Source: Brachyspira innocens ATCC 29796 (GTDB lineage Bacteria > Spirochaetota > Brachyspiria > Brachyspirales > Brachyspiraceae). From it: DNA of 61,358 nucleotides. The stretch is taken from assembly GCF_000384655.1 (NCBI RefSeq), contig NZ_ARQI01000114.1, positions 1-61,358 on the forward strand. Direction: 5' to 3'. This document shows, piece after piece, positions 8,685-18,209 of the stretch (position 1 is its first letter; each line of letters begins with the position of its first letter). The position numbers and the translations under genes were made by a program. The notes under the pieces were generated by a model. It was not told where the DNA came from, made no database searches, and was given only the letters and a program-made list of their open reading frames with translations.

Positions 8685-10118
8685 TTAGTGTATAATTACC
8701 ACACGAACACTATTTTCCTGCCATCTGCCCTGCCATTTGCTTCCGCTGACAACTATTGCTGTATCACCATGATTAGCTAAATTATGTTTAACTATAGTAT
8801 CTTCAAGTATATCTATCTGTCCGCCATGACTAATTCCAGAACTGAAGTTTAAATCTTCAGGCATAAGTATAGTATAAACATTATGACATATAGCAAGACT
8901 ATTACATAAATTAGTATCAGCCGACATAAATACTATAGGAGTTTTTGGTCTTTTTTTAGATAAGTTTTTTACAGTTCTTCCAGACCTAGAAAGAGCAATT
9001 ATTACTTTATTGTTTAAACTGTATGATAAGTATGAAGCACTATCAGCTAATGCATCATTTACTCCTCTGTCTAATAAATTCATATTATCATGAGATGTTT
9101 TAGTCATAGATCTTTCAGCGGCCTCTACAATAGAAACCATAGCCTTAACTGATTCTATAGGATAATCTCCAGAAGCAGTTTCAGCAGACATCATAACAAC
9201 ATCGGTTCCGTCTAGTACAGCATTAGCAACATCGCTCGCCTCTGCCCTTGAAGGTGCTGGACTTTTTGTCATACTTTCAAGCATCTGAGTAGCTATTATA
9301 GTAATTTTACCCAAATCATTTGCCATTTTTAATATTTTTTTCTGCCAAACAGGAACCTCTCCGAATGGTATTTCTACTCCTAAATCACCTCTTGCTACCA
9401 TAACGCCGTCAGAATGTTTTATTATCTCTTCCAAATTTTCTAGCGATTCTGTATTTTCTATTTTTGATACTATGCCAACATGCTGAAAATTATTATCATC
9501 TAAAATTTTTCTAAGCCTTATAACGTCCTCAGCACGCCTAACAAAACTCATTCCCAAATAATTTACCCCATTTTTAGCACAGAATAATGCATCATTAATA
9601 TCTTTTTCTGTTAAAACTTCTGTAGTAACATGGGCACCCGGTAAATTAATACCTTTGCTGCTTAATATAGTACCTCCAGTTATAACTTTGCACACCACAA
9701 GTTTTGAAGCCTCATCGCTTGATTCTACAACTAGTTGTATAGTACCATCAGCTATTAAAAGCATAGATCCGCTTTTTACATCATGTGCTATATTAGAATG
9801 TGTTGTAGTAATAATACTGTCATCATTAGTTTCTTTATATCCGCTTAATTTTACAATATCTCCCTCTTTTACTGCTATAGGTTCTTTTAATTTTCCTATT
9901 CTTATTTTTGGTCCCTGCATATCCGCTAATATTGCTACAGGTTTGTTCAATTCTTTAGAAACTTTTCTTATTATATTGATTCTCTCTAAATGTTCTTCAT
10001 AAGCCCCAAATGAAAAATTTAATCTGCATACATCTGCACCATTTTCTATAATTTTTTTTACCATATCTTCACTAGACCATCTTGGTCCTAAAGTAGCTAT
10101 TATTTTAGTTTTTCTCAT
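8685..10118 (-). CDS. pyk: Pyruvate kinase
   Basis: Last step of glycolysis, transferring phosphate from phosphoenolpyruvate to ADP. The 477 residues match full-length bacterial enzymes. Visible: RKTKIIATLGPRW and the NFSFG loop at the N-terminus, ILADMQGPKIRIG, the B domain, the active-site segment VGIVSKIENTESLENL with its Lys-Glu, MVARGDLGVEIP, ATQMLESM near 280 and the C-terminal allosteric domain. AAGGAAA precedes the ATG. It is monocistronic with a terminator immediately downstream. Confidence 0.97.
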   Translation of the reverse strand: MRKTKIIATLGPRWSSEDMVKKIIENGADVCRLNFSFGAYEEHLERINIIRKVSKELNKPVAILADMQGPKIRIGKLKEPIAVKEGDIVKLSGYKETNDDSIITTTHSNIAHDVKSGSMLLIADGTIQLVVESSDEASKLVVCKVITGGTILSSKGINLPGAHVTTEVLTEKDINDALFCAKNGVNYLGMSFVRRAEDVIRLRKILDDNNFQHVGIVSKIENTESLENLEEIIKHSDGVMVARGDLGVEIPFGEVPVWQKKILKMANDLGKITIIATQMLESMTKSPAPSRAEASDVANAVLDGTDVVMMSAETASGDYPIESVKAMVSIVEAAERSMTKTSHDNMNLLDRGVNDALADSASYLSYSLNNKVIIALSRSGRTVKNLSKKRPKTPIVFMSADTNLCNSLAICHNVYTILMPEDLNFSSGISHGGQIDILEDTIVKHNLANHGDTAIVVSGSKWQGRWQENSVRVVIIH

Positions 10119-10283
10119 TCATATTTCCTTTACTTGTAATTTTTATTCCCATAAATCTTATATTATATAAATATAAAAAATTATACAGCAATGTTAAAAA
10201 AAAATCTTTAAGATTTATAAAAAATAATTATATAAAATGATTTTTTTACTTTAAAAATATGTATTATAATATATAATAAAACA

Positions 10284-10838
10284 ATGCTTACAAAAAATAT
10301 ATCTATAATATTTTTTACTATTCTATTGGCATTGTCATTATATGCCTGCAAACCTAGAACTAAAACAATTATTCTTAATAATGTAGCAATAGATGTGCCT
10401 GAAGATTTTTCAGAAAATTTTTTAGGTGAAGTTGTAGATACTGATAATACGGTAGAATATTATAATTCATACGGAGTGCAGAGAACAACAGCAATATACA
10501 CTGCAGCATATAAAAAATATAAAGCGGCATACACTGGTATAATCAATTTAGAAAAAGCTAGAAATGATATAGTAAACGGTTTGAAAAATAATAATGCTGT
10601 TCAGGAATTTCAGATAGTAAATGAAGGTGCTGCTGAAGGTTTTGATAATGCTTATGAAATTTTGCTAAGTTTCTATTACGGACCTAATAAAACTTACCAC
10701 AAATCATTTTCAATGCTTCATGACAACGGCATACTTCAAATAATATGTATGTATAATGCCAACAGCAAAAAAGATGATAAAGAAATAAACAACATTATAA
10801 AATCTGTCAGAATAATAGAAAATAATACAAATGATTAA
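10284..10838 (+). CDS. Small lipoprotein of unknown function
   Basis: 184 residues opening with a charged start, a hydrophobic stretch and a lipobox LYAC at about residue 22, so it should be lipid-anchored in the envelope. The mature part begins KPRTKTIILNNVAIDVPEDF and has an alternating strand/helix pattern, similar in feel to small periplasmic domains that wrap an amphipathic sheet. I recognise no named family. No clear ribosome site precedes the ATG. It converges on rsmA with a 4-bp overlap of the two stop regions. Confidence 0.8.
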   Translation: MLTKNISIIFFTILLALSLYACKPRTKTIILNNVAIDVPEDFSENFLGEVVDTDNTVEYYNSYGVQRTTAIYTAAYKKYKAAYTGIINLEKARNDIVNGLKNNNAVQEFQIVNEGAAEGFDNAYEILLSFYYGPNKTYHKSFSMLHDNGILQIICMYNANSKKDDKEINNIIKSVRIIENNTND

Positions 10839-11686
10839 TTAATATATTCTTTTAATATATTGGAAAGTTTAATTACTTTATCCAATTTTAAAGTTTCACC
10901 TCTTACATTTCCGTCAATATTTGATTTTTCAAGTATTTCATCTATATTATTTTTATCTATATTATCAATATATGGAGAATTAATAAAATTATTTCTTATA
11001 GTTTTTCTTCTGTTATGAAATAATGTTTTTGAAACTAACTTAAATACATTTATCATAGAAATATCAACCTCCTTTGGAGTAATACTTATAATAGACGATG
11101 TAACTTTTGGAATAGGATAAAAAACCTCTTTAGAAACATTATACTCAAATTTTACATCCGACATAAAATTAGCAAATAGTGTTAAAGCTGAATAATTTTC
11201 TGTATCTTCTTTAGCTATAAGTCTATTTGCAAAATCACTTTGAACCATAAATACTGCATAGTTCCATTTACCGTAAGATTTTTGTAATAACCATTCCATT
11301 ATAGGGCTTGCTATATTATATGGTATATTACCATAAACATCATATTTCTTATCAGAATCGGATATATCAAAAGTTAATATGTCTTTATGAATTATATTAA
11401 TATTATTAAATCTTTCTTTTAGATGATTGTACAAGGCATTATCATATTCTACTATAGTAAGATTTTCTTTATATATATCTATGAGCATACTGCTTAAAGC
11501 TCCAAGCCCTCCGCCTATTTCTAAAGAAAACTCGCCTCTCAAATAATTTTTTGGAACAACAGATGCTATATTATATGCAATATTTCTATCACATAAAAAA
11601 TTCTGACCTCTATTTTTATTTGGAAATATAGACTTCTCTTTTAAATATTCTGTTATTTCTCTCTTTGAATATAAATTATATAACAT
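10835..11686 (-). CDS. rsmA: 16S rRNA dimethyladenosine transferase (KsgA)
   Basis: SAM-dependent enzyme that dimethylates the two adjacent adenosines near the 3' end of 16S rRNA. The 283 residues carry the GQNFLCD motif near residue 27, the SAM loop LEIGGGLGALS near 57-67, and the catalytic motif NIPYNIASPI near 120. The C-terminal head includes FHNRRKTIRNN. It is the last gene of a four-gene leftward run and its start overlaps the preceding membrane gene by 11 bp. Confidence 0.95.
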   Translation of the reverse strand: MLYNLYSKREITEYLKEKSIFPNKNRGQNFLCDRNIAYNIASVVPKNYLRGEFSLEIGGGLGALSSMLIDIYKENLTIVEYDNALYNHLKERFNNINIIHKDILTFDISDSDKKYDVYGNIPYNIASPIMEWLLQKSYGKWNYAVFMVQSDFANRLIAKEDTENYSALTLFANFMSDVKFEYNVSKEVFYPIPKVTSSIISITPKEVDISMINVFKLVSKTLFHNRRKTIRNNFINSPYIDNIDKNNIDEILEKSNIDGNVRGETLKLDKVIKLSNILKEYIN

Positions 11687-13403
11687 CTCTCGGAATTCTA
11701 GCCATTTGGAATATTACAATCAGTATCAAAATAAATGCAGCAGCAACAATAATAATCACACTAAGAGCAATTTGAGAAAGCATTACAAGAAGCATAGATA
11801 TATATCCAACTATTACCCTATATACCAACCCAAGCAATATAGTACCAACTACTCCAGTAACTCTATTATATATATGAAAAGTACCTGAAGGAGACATAGA
11901 AAGCCTATATCTAAATGAATAATATGCTATTATAAGAAATAATAATAAATATGTAATAGGTTCTATATTTTTAGTTATTAATTCAAGATTAATTTCTTTA
12001 TCTGAATATCCAAATCTTTTAATTTCCTTCCTTAAAGTAAATAAATCCGATAAATTAATATACTTTAATTCCAAAGAAGTATAATTTTTAATAATATCTA
12101 AAGTACTGTAAGATATTGAAATAGGAATAACTAAACTATTAGTATCACTGTAAATATAATCATTTCTATTTGTATCAAAACGTGCTTTTAATATAATATT
12201 TTTATTATTATTTGTAGCTTTAAATGCTTCAGCTATTTTTCCGTATAAATAATTATTACAGCTCACAATTTTTAATTCATCATCAAATTTTATAATAGAA
12301 ACATCAAATATATAAAAACTATTTTTAAACACAGCACTGCTTGAAGATGAAAGCAATGTGTTTTTATCAAGCATTAAATTTATTCCATTATGGTTTAATG
12401 CAGATGTATACTGCAGTATGTCTGGATTATTGATATAAGCATTTCTTACCTCTTTGGCTTCCCTAATAAAGAAATCATATCTGCTTATAGAATCCCTGAT
12501 AATAGAATAATAATTATCAACTTCCGCTATATTAGGAGCTTCCATATACAATTTAGAAATTCCATAATAAGCATCCCATAATCTTCCATTTTCATAAAGG
12601 GTAATAACATCTGATAATCTTCCATATACAGATGCCTCTTCTGTTGTAGTAATTGCATACTTAGGCTTTTGATTATTTGCAATGCTGATTTTATTTATAT
12701 AATATAAGGCTAAAGGATTATATTTATCCAAAGCAATAACCTGATTAAAATATTTAGAAGGTTCATAATAATTTGAATAGCTAAACTCTCTAGTACCAAG
12801 TCTTATTAAATTATTAATATTGCTTATTTCTAATTGATGAAGTCTTTCATGCTCTTTTCTTTTTTCTTCCTGTATGCTTTTTATTAGAAGGAGTACATTA
12901 CCGTCATTTCTATCATAAAATAATGCCTCTTCAGCAAAATAAGCAGCAGAATCTAAATTACCGCTGACAAGTTCATTTTTAGCTTTTTCATATGCTTCAT
13001 TTTTTAGTTTTAGTCCGTATTCATAATATGCCATCGCATCCCTAGAAGCATTATGCTCTTTTACAATAGAAATAAAGGAATCTACAAAAGAATAATCATA
13101 TAGGGTATAAAATATGACTAAAATTATAATGACGGTTATAGGAGCTGCTATAACTTTTGATATATTTTCCTGATATAGATACCTAGCTTTAAAGAAAGCA
13201 AAATATACAGATAAAGATATTATATACGGCATGTAAGTTTTATAGAATATTAAACTTATTAATATATATGTAAATAAAGAATAATCTCTGCCTTCGCCTC
13301 TGGAATATAAAACATATATTATTAATATAACAGCTATACCTATAATACTCATTATTAAAAAATTTAATATAAGTCTAGTAGTAATGCTATGTTCTTTTCT
13401 CAT
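11676..13403 (-). CDS. Multi-pass membrane protein with central TPR-like region
   Basis: 575 residues. Four or so hydrophobic helices fill residues 10-130, a long soluble middle follows, and three more helices close the protein (about 480-570). The middle begins with helix pairs of TPR type (AYYEYGLKLKNEAYEKAKNE, then NLDSAAYFAEEALFYDRND), then changes to a mixed strand/helix domain. The soluble part probably sits in the periplasm or cytoplasm between membrane anchors; topology is not certain. It overlaps both neighbours by a few bases (ATGA type with the TPR lipoprotein upstream), so translation is probably coupled. No named family recognised; the context suggests envelope housekeeping. Confidence 0.8.
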   Translation of the reverse strand: MRKEHSITTRLILNFLIMSIIGIAVILIIYVLYSRGEGRDYSLFTYILISLIFYKTYMPYIISLSVYFAFFKARYLYQENISKVIAAPITVIIILVIFYTLYDYSFVDSFISIVKEHNASRDAMAYYEYGLKLKNEAYEKAKNELVSGNLDSAAYFAEEALFYDRNDGNVLLLIKSIQEEKRKEHERLHQLEISNINNLIRLGTREFSYSNYYEPSKYFNQVIALDKYNPLALYYINKISIANNQKPKYAITTTEEASVYGRLSDVITLYENGRLWDAYYGISKLYMEAPNIAEVDNYYSIIRDSISRYDFFIREAKEVRNAYINNPDILQYTSALNHNGINLMLDKNTLLSSSSSAVFKNSFYIFDVSIIKFDDELKIVSCNNYLYGKIAEAFKATNNNKNIILKARFDTNRNDYIYSDTNSLVIPISISYSTLDIIKNYTSLELKYINLSDLFTLRKEIKRFGYSDKEINLELITKNIEPITYLLLFLIIAYYSFRYRLSMSPSGTFHIYNRVTGVVGTILLGLVYRVIVGYISMLLVMLSQIALSVIIIVAAAFILILIVIFQMARIPRDVI

Positions 13404-13846
13404 GAGTCTATATTTTCTTCAATAACTTCTACTTCCTCTTCTATTATCTCTGCTGGTTTCAATTTAGGTTTTTTATCATAAATATCCTGCATAACCTTTT
13501 GAGCTAAAATTCTAGGAGGTAAAACTGTAAAATTATTTATAACTATATCAAAATATGTTAAAGCCTCTTCATACTTTTTCTGATAATAGTAGCAGAAACC
13601 TATTTCATAATAAGCCCAAGCCACATCTTTACTATAGTTTTCTCTATCAAAATTATCTATTATATACTGATAATAAGCTATAGCAGTCTTGTAGTTTTTA
13701 TTACCAAATTCAGTATATGCCTTCTCAGCTATTATTTTAGGATATCTCTCTTCTTCAACAGATATCTTAACCGCCGAGGCACATGAAGCTAATAAAAAAA
13801 CAAGTATAACTAAAAAAACAAAACTTTTTTTCACTAAGAAATCCAT
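13400..13846 (-). CDS. TPR-containing lipoprotein
   Basis: 148 residues. A hydrophobic leader ends in LLASC near residue 22, a lipobox, so the protein is probably anchored in a membrane facing the periplasm. Residues 40-115 contain two tetratricopeptide-like pairs (AYTEFGNKNYKTAIAYYQYI; AYYEIGFCYYYQKKYEEALT), similar to small BamD/YbgF-like helpers. The tail is highly acidic (IIEEEVEVIEENIDS). Its ATG overlaps the stop codon of the upstream gene by one base (TAATG), and its own end overlaps the next gene, so the set forms an operon. Confidence 0.85.
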   Translation of the reverse strand: MDFLVKKSFVFLVILVFLLASCASAVKISVEEERYPKIIAEKAYTEFGNKNYKTAIAYYQYIIDNFDRENYSKDVAWAYYEIGFCYYYQKKYEEALTYFDIVINNFTVLPPRILAQKVMQDIYDKKPKLKPAEIIEEEVEVIEENIDS

Positions 13847-14151
13847 TATTTTTTTATAGTATATACCTCATCACGAACAGGCAGACTTTTGCGTAAAGCC
13901 TTTAGGAAACTTCTTAAATCACCCATTTCCTTATAGTCATCACACTTTTCAACCGTTCTTCTTGCAACTGTAAAATACTTGTACATTTTTTCTTCGCCAA
14001 GTTTTTTACGCCATTGTTCCTGTGTACATTTTACTCTTAGCAAATATTGGTTGCCGTCTACTCCGCTTGACTTTCTAAACAATACGCAATATCGGCAGTT
14101 AGCACAATATATGCCTGTTTCTGACACTTGTTCATTTTGTTCTTCGCTCAT
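13846..14151 (-). CDS. Small Cys-rich protein, probable metal binder
   Basis: 101 residues, no signal peptide. A CANCRYC cluster at residues 16-22 plus single cysteines near 42 and 72 could form a zinc or iron-sulfur site. The rest is strongly basic and helical (RSFLKALRKSLPVRDE). It is the first gene of the run ending in rsmA, which hints at an RNA or ribosome link, but that is inference. I recognise no family name. Confidence 0.78.
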   Translation of the reverse strand: MSEEQNEQVSETGIYCANCRYCVLFRKSSGVDGNQYLLRVKCTQEQWRKKLGEEKMYKYFTVARRTVEKCDDYKEMGDLRSFLKALRKSLPVRDEVYTIKK

Positions 14152-14355
14152 AAATACTTACCATAAATATATTTGTTTTAATTATTTTATAATAAAAGTA
14201 TAACAAACTTTAAGATTTAAGTCAAGATTACTAATTTGTTAAAAAATTTCACAAATATTTAAGTATGATAATCATTACATAATTTTTTAATTTATTATTT
14301 TAGTATATTTAAAAAAATAATATTTAAAATTAATTTTTTTACGAAAATTGCTAAT

Positions 14356-15018
14356 ATGACATATATAAAAACAGCATTAATAATTATTATACTATATACA
14401 GCTGCTTTATACTCTCAGGAAAGCACCGCTATTAACTTTCAGGATTTATATACACAAATGAAAGATAAATATTCTTCTGTGTATCCAAAACATTTTGAAG
14501 CATATATAAGCGGAAAAATAGTACAAAGACAAATTGATACTATTCCTGCAAAAAGTTATACAAAAACTAAAGATGATATAAAATTAAAATTTTCTTTTAC
14601 TCAGGGAGGCACACCTTCTATAGTACTAGAAAATGTTGATAGTTTTTATAGAAATATGTTTTCTGTATTTGAAGGTGCTTTAGAAACTATAGGATTTTAT
14701 ACTTTAGTTGGCAGTTCATCAAGCTATGATTCCTTATCAAAAAAATTCACTTTTGAATCTTTAGAAGAAAGTAAAAATAAATATGAAATAACTTTAAGAG
14801 CAAAAGGAGAAAATCAAAATTATAGTGTGGTATATACTGTTGATAAAGAAATTTTATTAATAGAAAAAGCGGAGTATTATAATAAAAAATCTAAAATATA
14901 CGATGTAAGTATCAGTTATGAAAATATAGAAAATTATACTCTGCCTAAAATTATCAAATATAAAAGTTCTGACGGAAAGGTAAACTCTGAAATAGAATTT
15001 ACTGATATAAAATTTTAA
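14356..15018 (+). CDS. Secreted protein, possible LolA-like fold
   Basis: 220 residues with an N-terminal signal peptide ending ALYSQ near residue 21. The mature part is a succession of amphipathic strands (KHFEAYISGKIV, KLKFSFTQGG, KYEITLRAKGE, YSVVYTVDKEILLIEKAEYY, PKIIKYKSSDGKVNSEIEF), the pattern of LolA/LppX-type half-barrels that carry lipids or lipoproteins across the periplasm. This assignment rests on pattern only. A second secreted protein follows 17 bp later in the same direction. Confidence 0.7.
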   Translation: MTYIKTALIIIILYTAALYSQESTAINFQDLYTQMKDKYSSVYPKHFEAYISGKIVQRQIDTIPAKSYTKTKDDIKLKFSFTQGGTPSIVLENVDSFYRNMFSVFEGALETIGFYTLVGSSSSYDSLSKKFTFESLEESKNKYEITLRAKGENQNYSVVYTVDKEILLIEKAEYYNKKSKIYDVSISYENIENYTLPKIIKYKSSDGKVNSEIEFTDIKF

Positions 15019-15035
15019 ATTACGGATAACAAATT

Positions 15036-15782
15036 ATGAAAAAAATATTAATAATCATAGCTTCTTTGACATTAACTTTTAATCTATATGCAATTGATGT
15101 GCAAAGTTTATTTAATCTTTCAAGCAATGGAGAAATTGTATACTATAAAAGTGAAAATATAAATAATGCCGATTATACTCAGGCTGAAAAATTAAAATCT
15201 GATTTAGAAAAAAAAGGATACAATGTGAACTCTATAGTTATTGCTGATGTTCTCCCTATAGAAGGAAATGAATTTATAGCTTTAGTATCATCTACTCAGG
15301 GAAATAAAATTTGCATATATAATAATGATAAAGAAGAGTTTTCATACAGCACAGACAGATTTGGAAAAAACTCTGCTGTAGATTTAGAAAATTTCTATGA
15401 CAGAAAAGATGAAATAGGAATTATAAAATATTATATTATCAATGACAATGGACAAGACAAAGATATATACATGTATATGTTTAGAATAGACGGAGCAAGT
15501 ATAAAGTTTATAGCTGATATAGAATTTTATAGAGAAATTAATTCTATGAAAAGTTCTGTAATAACTCAAATGGACAATATATTTGAAGATATTGACGGAG
15601 ATGGGATATATGAAATGCTTGTTGAGTCAAGAGAAAAAATAAGCGGAAGAAATGACAGAGTAGAATATCAGATATATAAATTAAGCAAGAGCAAAGGAAG
15701 ATATGAATGCATCATGTCATCTTGGCTTGAAGATACACCTGTTGACTTATCAAGATATTTCCAAAAGAGCATAAGAAAATAA
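15036..15782 (+). CDS. Secreted protein of unknown function with a calcium-type loop
   Basis: 248 residues. The first 19 form a signal peptide (MKKILIIIASLTLTFNLYA). Near residue 187 the segment DIDGDGIYEML looks like the Asp-rich loop of FG-GAP or EF-hand-like calcium sites. The gene follows the preceding secreted protein after 17 bp and is probably cotranscribed. I do not recognise the family. It converges on rarD across a short AT-only spacer. Confidence 0.72.
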   Translation: MKKILIIIASLTLTFNLYAIDVQSLFNLSSNGEIVYYKSENINNADYTQAEKLKSDLEKKGYNVNSIVIADVLPIEGNEFIALVSSTQGNKICIYNNDKEEFSYSTDRFGKNSAVDLENFYDRKDEIGIIKYYIINDNGQDKDIYMYMFRIDGASIKFIADIEFYREINSMKSSVITQMDNIFEDIDGDGIYEMLVESREKISGRNDRVEYQIYKLSKSKGRYECIMSSWLEDTPVDLSRYFQKSIRK

Positions 15783-15825
15783 TTTATATATATATTTTTA
15801 TATATAAAAAACATACAAATATTCT

Positions 15826-16680
15826 TTATATTTTATCTTTATTAGCAGAATTTTTAAATATTGATATTGTATAAAGCACAGCAGCAATTATTATAATAAT
15901 AAGTGTAACTGCCCTATTTACATTAATTTCTTCCTTGTATACAAAAATTGCAAGCAAAGTAGCAATTAAAGGAAGTAAAAATTGTAAAAATCCAAGAGTA
16001 GAAACATCAAGACCTTTAGCCGCTTTAGCATACAAATAAAGAGGTATACCAGTAGCAATACCCGCAAACATCAAAGTTACCCAAGAAGAAACAGACTGAG
16101 GCGAAGAAGGAAAATATATTTTGCTTAAAATTATTGAAGGAATAAGTATAGCAGCCGTCTCCAAAAATAAACTCTCCCAGCCTGAATATACTGTCATTTT
16201 TTTGAATATACCATATATAGAAAAAGTAAGTCCTATAAAAAATGCCATTATAGGAGGCTTTCCTAATGTAATAGTTTGATAAATCATACCTATAAACATC
16301 AAAATTATAGCGGCATATTCTAATGCTGTTTTTTTCTCTTTAAAAAATATTATTCCAGTAAGTATACTTAAAATCGGTGCTATATAATATGCAAGTCCAG
16401 CTTCAAGAACATGACCAGAGTTCACAGTATAAATATATAAATACCAATTTACACCTAAAAAAATACCTGCTATTATTATGGATACCAAAGGTTTTACACC
16501 TCTGTAAAGATTGGCTCTTTTATAAATAATTATTATCAAAGTAAATATGAAAGTAGTTATAACACGAATACCCAAAACAAATGCCGAATCAAAATTCTGA
16601 ACTGCTTTCCAATATACTGGAAGAAGTCCCCAAATTATATAAGCTGACGCTGCAAGAAGTATCGATTTATTTTTAGACAT
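15826..16680 (-). CDS. rarD: EamA-family transporter, RarD type
   Basis: A drug/metabolite-superfamily inner-membrane protein of 284 residues with about ten hydrophobic helices in two EamA halves. RarD-like segments are visible: AYIIWGLLPVYWK near residue 12, GVNWYLYIYTVNSGHVLEAGLAYYI near 75-100 and FFKEKK after the fifth helix. The substrate of RarD proteins is not established (chloramphenicol sensitivity in some). The gene stands alone; a miniature element lies upstream of it. Confidence 0.88.
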   Translation of the reverse strand: MSKNKSILLAASAYIIWGLLPVYWKAVQNFDSAFVLGIRVITTFIFTLIIIIYKRANLYRGVKPLVSIIIAGIFLGVNWYLYIYTVNSGHVLEAGLAYYIAPILSILTGIIFFKEKKTALEYAAIILMFIGMIYQTITLGKPPIMAFFIGLTFSIYGIFKKMTVYSGWESLFLETAAILIPSIILSKIYFPSSPQSVSSWVTLMFAGIATGIPLYLYAKAAKGLDVSTLGFLQFLLPLIATLLAIFVYKEEINVNRAVTLIIIIIAAVLYTISIFKNSANKDKI

Positions 16681-16788
16681 ACGATGTATCCCATATATTT
16701 TTTTGCATATATAATAAGACTTAAAAAATTTTTTTCAATACTGCATTTAAGTTTTTTGATTAATTTATAAAAATTAATAAATTTATAA

Positions 16789-17092
16789 TAGACTTGTTTC
16801 AAAACTAAATTTATTAATATTTATAAATTTTTATTTAATATTTTTTAATTATAGTTGGGGGCTTCACAGTCGTGCCAAACCCCAGTTCTTTTATGATGTC
16901 TGTCCGCCTGTGACGTGGTATAAAAGAACCATACGCTGTACGCCTGTGGCGAAAGAACTGCATTTTGTAGTTTAAACATAGAATTTATACAACATATAAA
17001 ACATTTAATTAAATCATAATTAATATTATTTAATTTAGCATAAAATAAGAAACTTATAAAATTGTTTGTCAAGTACTTTTAAAACAAGTCTA
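16789..17092. mobile_element. Miniature inverted-repeat element, copy 1 (about 300 bp, TA-flanked)
   Basis: The left end (16791) reads GACTTGTTTCAAAACT and the right end (17090) reads AGTACTTTTAAAACAAGTC, an imperfect terminal inverted repeat. Both ends are bounded by TA, as expected for Tc1/mariner or IS630-type insertion. The core is much richer in G and C than the surroundings and contains a perfect 10-bp hairpin, GTTCTTTTAT with ATAAAAGAAC. No transposase is encoded; the short ORFs in it are not protein-like. Copy 2 begins 785 bp further on, in the same orientation. Confidence 0.75.
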
Positions 17093-17104
17093 ACAAATGA
17101 ATGT

Positions 17105-17854
17105 CTATCTTACAGCACCATATTTAATTAAAATCTCTGCCATTTTATAATTTTTATTTTCTTCTGCCATAGTTAAAGCGGTTTTATTATAATTATTTCT
17201 TTTATTTACATCAGCCCCATTTTCTATTAATATTTCAACTAAATTTCTATAATCAAGTATAGCAGCATACATCAAAGCACTATAACCATGAATATCCTGA
17301 ATATTAATATCCGCTTTGAAACTAATAAAAAGATTAATCATATTAACATCAGCACTATTTAAAACATTGTACATCAAAGCAGTTTTGCCGTCTAAGTTCT
17401 GAGCATTAATATCAGCACCAGACTCCGCTAATAATGTTATAATGTTAGTACTGCTATTTGCTGCATACATTAAAGCTGTAGATTTATAATTATCTGTTAT
17501 ATTAATATCCGCATTATACAGTATAAGCATTTGTATAATATCAAAATCTCCAGACTGACAAGCATATATTAAAGCAGTTTTACCGCTGTCATTTTTAATA
17601 TCAGTATCAGCATTATTTTTTAATAATAATTCCAGTATATAGATATTTTTATTAAATACAGCATGCATTAAAGGAGTAACACCATATTTATCTCTCACAT
17701 TAACATCAACGTCTTTTCTGTTAAGTATATTTCTAACCGAAACAGTATCTGAAGTTTCAGCCGCCATTAGTAAATCATTTTCATTTTGAGTAAATGAAAA
17801 AATATTAAGGCATATACAAATAAATAAAGCCGTTACAATTAATAAGCACTTCAT
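17105..17854 (-). CDS. Secreted ankyrin-repeat protein
   Basis: 249 residues: a signal peptide (MKCLLIVTALFICICLNIFSF) and about six ankyrin repeats filling the rest, each with the G-x-T/S-A-L-M-x-A pattern (for example GKTALIYACQSGDFDIIQML, HGYSALMYAAILDYRNLVEIL). It should be exported and act as a protein-binding scaffold; partners are unknown. The gene is framed by two copies of a miniature inverted-repeat element that begin 22 bp upstream of its start and end 12 bp past its stop, so its promoter must lie in or beyond the upstream copy. Confidence 0.92.
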   Translation of the reverse strand: MKCLLIVTALFICICLNIFSFTQNENDLLMAAETSDTVSVRNILNRKDVDVNVRDKYGVTPLMHAVFNKNIYILELLLKNNADTDIKNDSGKTALIYACQSGDFDIIQMLILYNADINITDNYKSTALMYAANSSTNIITLLAESGADINAQNLDGKTALMYNVLNSADVNMINLFISFKADINIQDIHGYSALMYAAILDYRNLVEILIENGADVNKRNNYNKTALTMAEENKNYKMAEILIKYGAVR

Positions 17855-17873
17855 AATTATATTATTTCATTAA

Positions 17874-18131
17874 TAGACTTGTTTCAAAACTAAATTTCTT
17901 AATATTTATAGTTTTTTAATTTAATATTTTTTTAATTATAGTTGGGGCTTTGCCCACCGCTCTGCGTGCTTACGCAAAACCCCACTTCTTTTGGTGACCC
18001 AAAGAAGCAAAAGGACTGAATGTTTATATAATAAAACAATAGTTTATACAACATGTAAAACATCATATTTCTAATTTTAAAATTAGATAATTTTATGCTG
18101 AATCTTATCAAGTACTTCTGAAACAAGTCTA
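17874..18131. mobile_element. Miniature inverted-repeat element, copy 2 (about 254 bp, TA-flanked)
   Basis: Same left end as copy 1 (GACTTGTTTCAAAACTAAATTT from 17876, shown here only in part) and right end AGTACTTCTGAAACAAGTC to 18129, with TA on both sides. The inner part has a GC-rich hairpin block (GGGGCTTTGC with GCAAAACCCC, and CTTCTTT with AAAGAAG). It differs from copy 1 in the core but shares both flanks, so the two are siblings of one family. Confidence 0.75.
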
Positions 18132-18209
18132 ATAAAATTTATATATAACAATTTTATTATTAAATAAAAATATATCAAGGAGTAAATAATATTTAAAACT
18201 AAATAAAAA

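Noticed and set aside
11706-11888. Plus-strand ORF of 60 codons within the membrane protein gene
   Set aside because: Antisense shadow of transmembrane codons with no ribosome site.
15783-15810. AT-only palindrome between the two convergent genes at 15782 and 15826 as a terminator
   Set aside because: The stem is all A-T and the T-run is short, so it is too weak to call.
16845-17072. ORF of 75 codons on the minus strand inside element copy 1
   Set aside because: It lies in a repeat, has no ribosome site and its composition is not protein-like.
17932-18126. ORF of 64 codons on the minus strand inside element copy 2
   Set aside because: Same reason: it is the AT-rich interior of a miniature element, with no conserved sequence.
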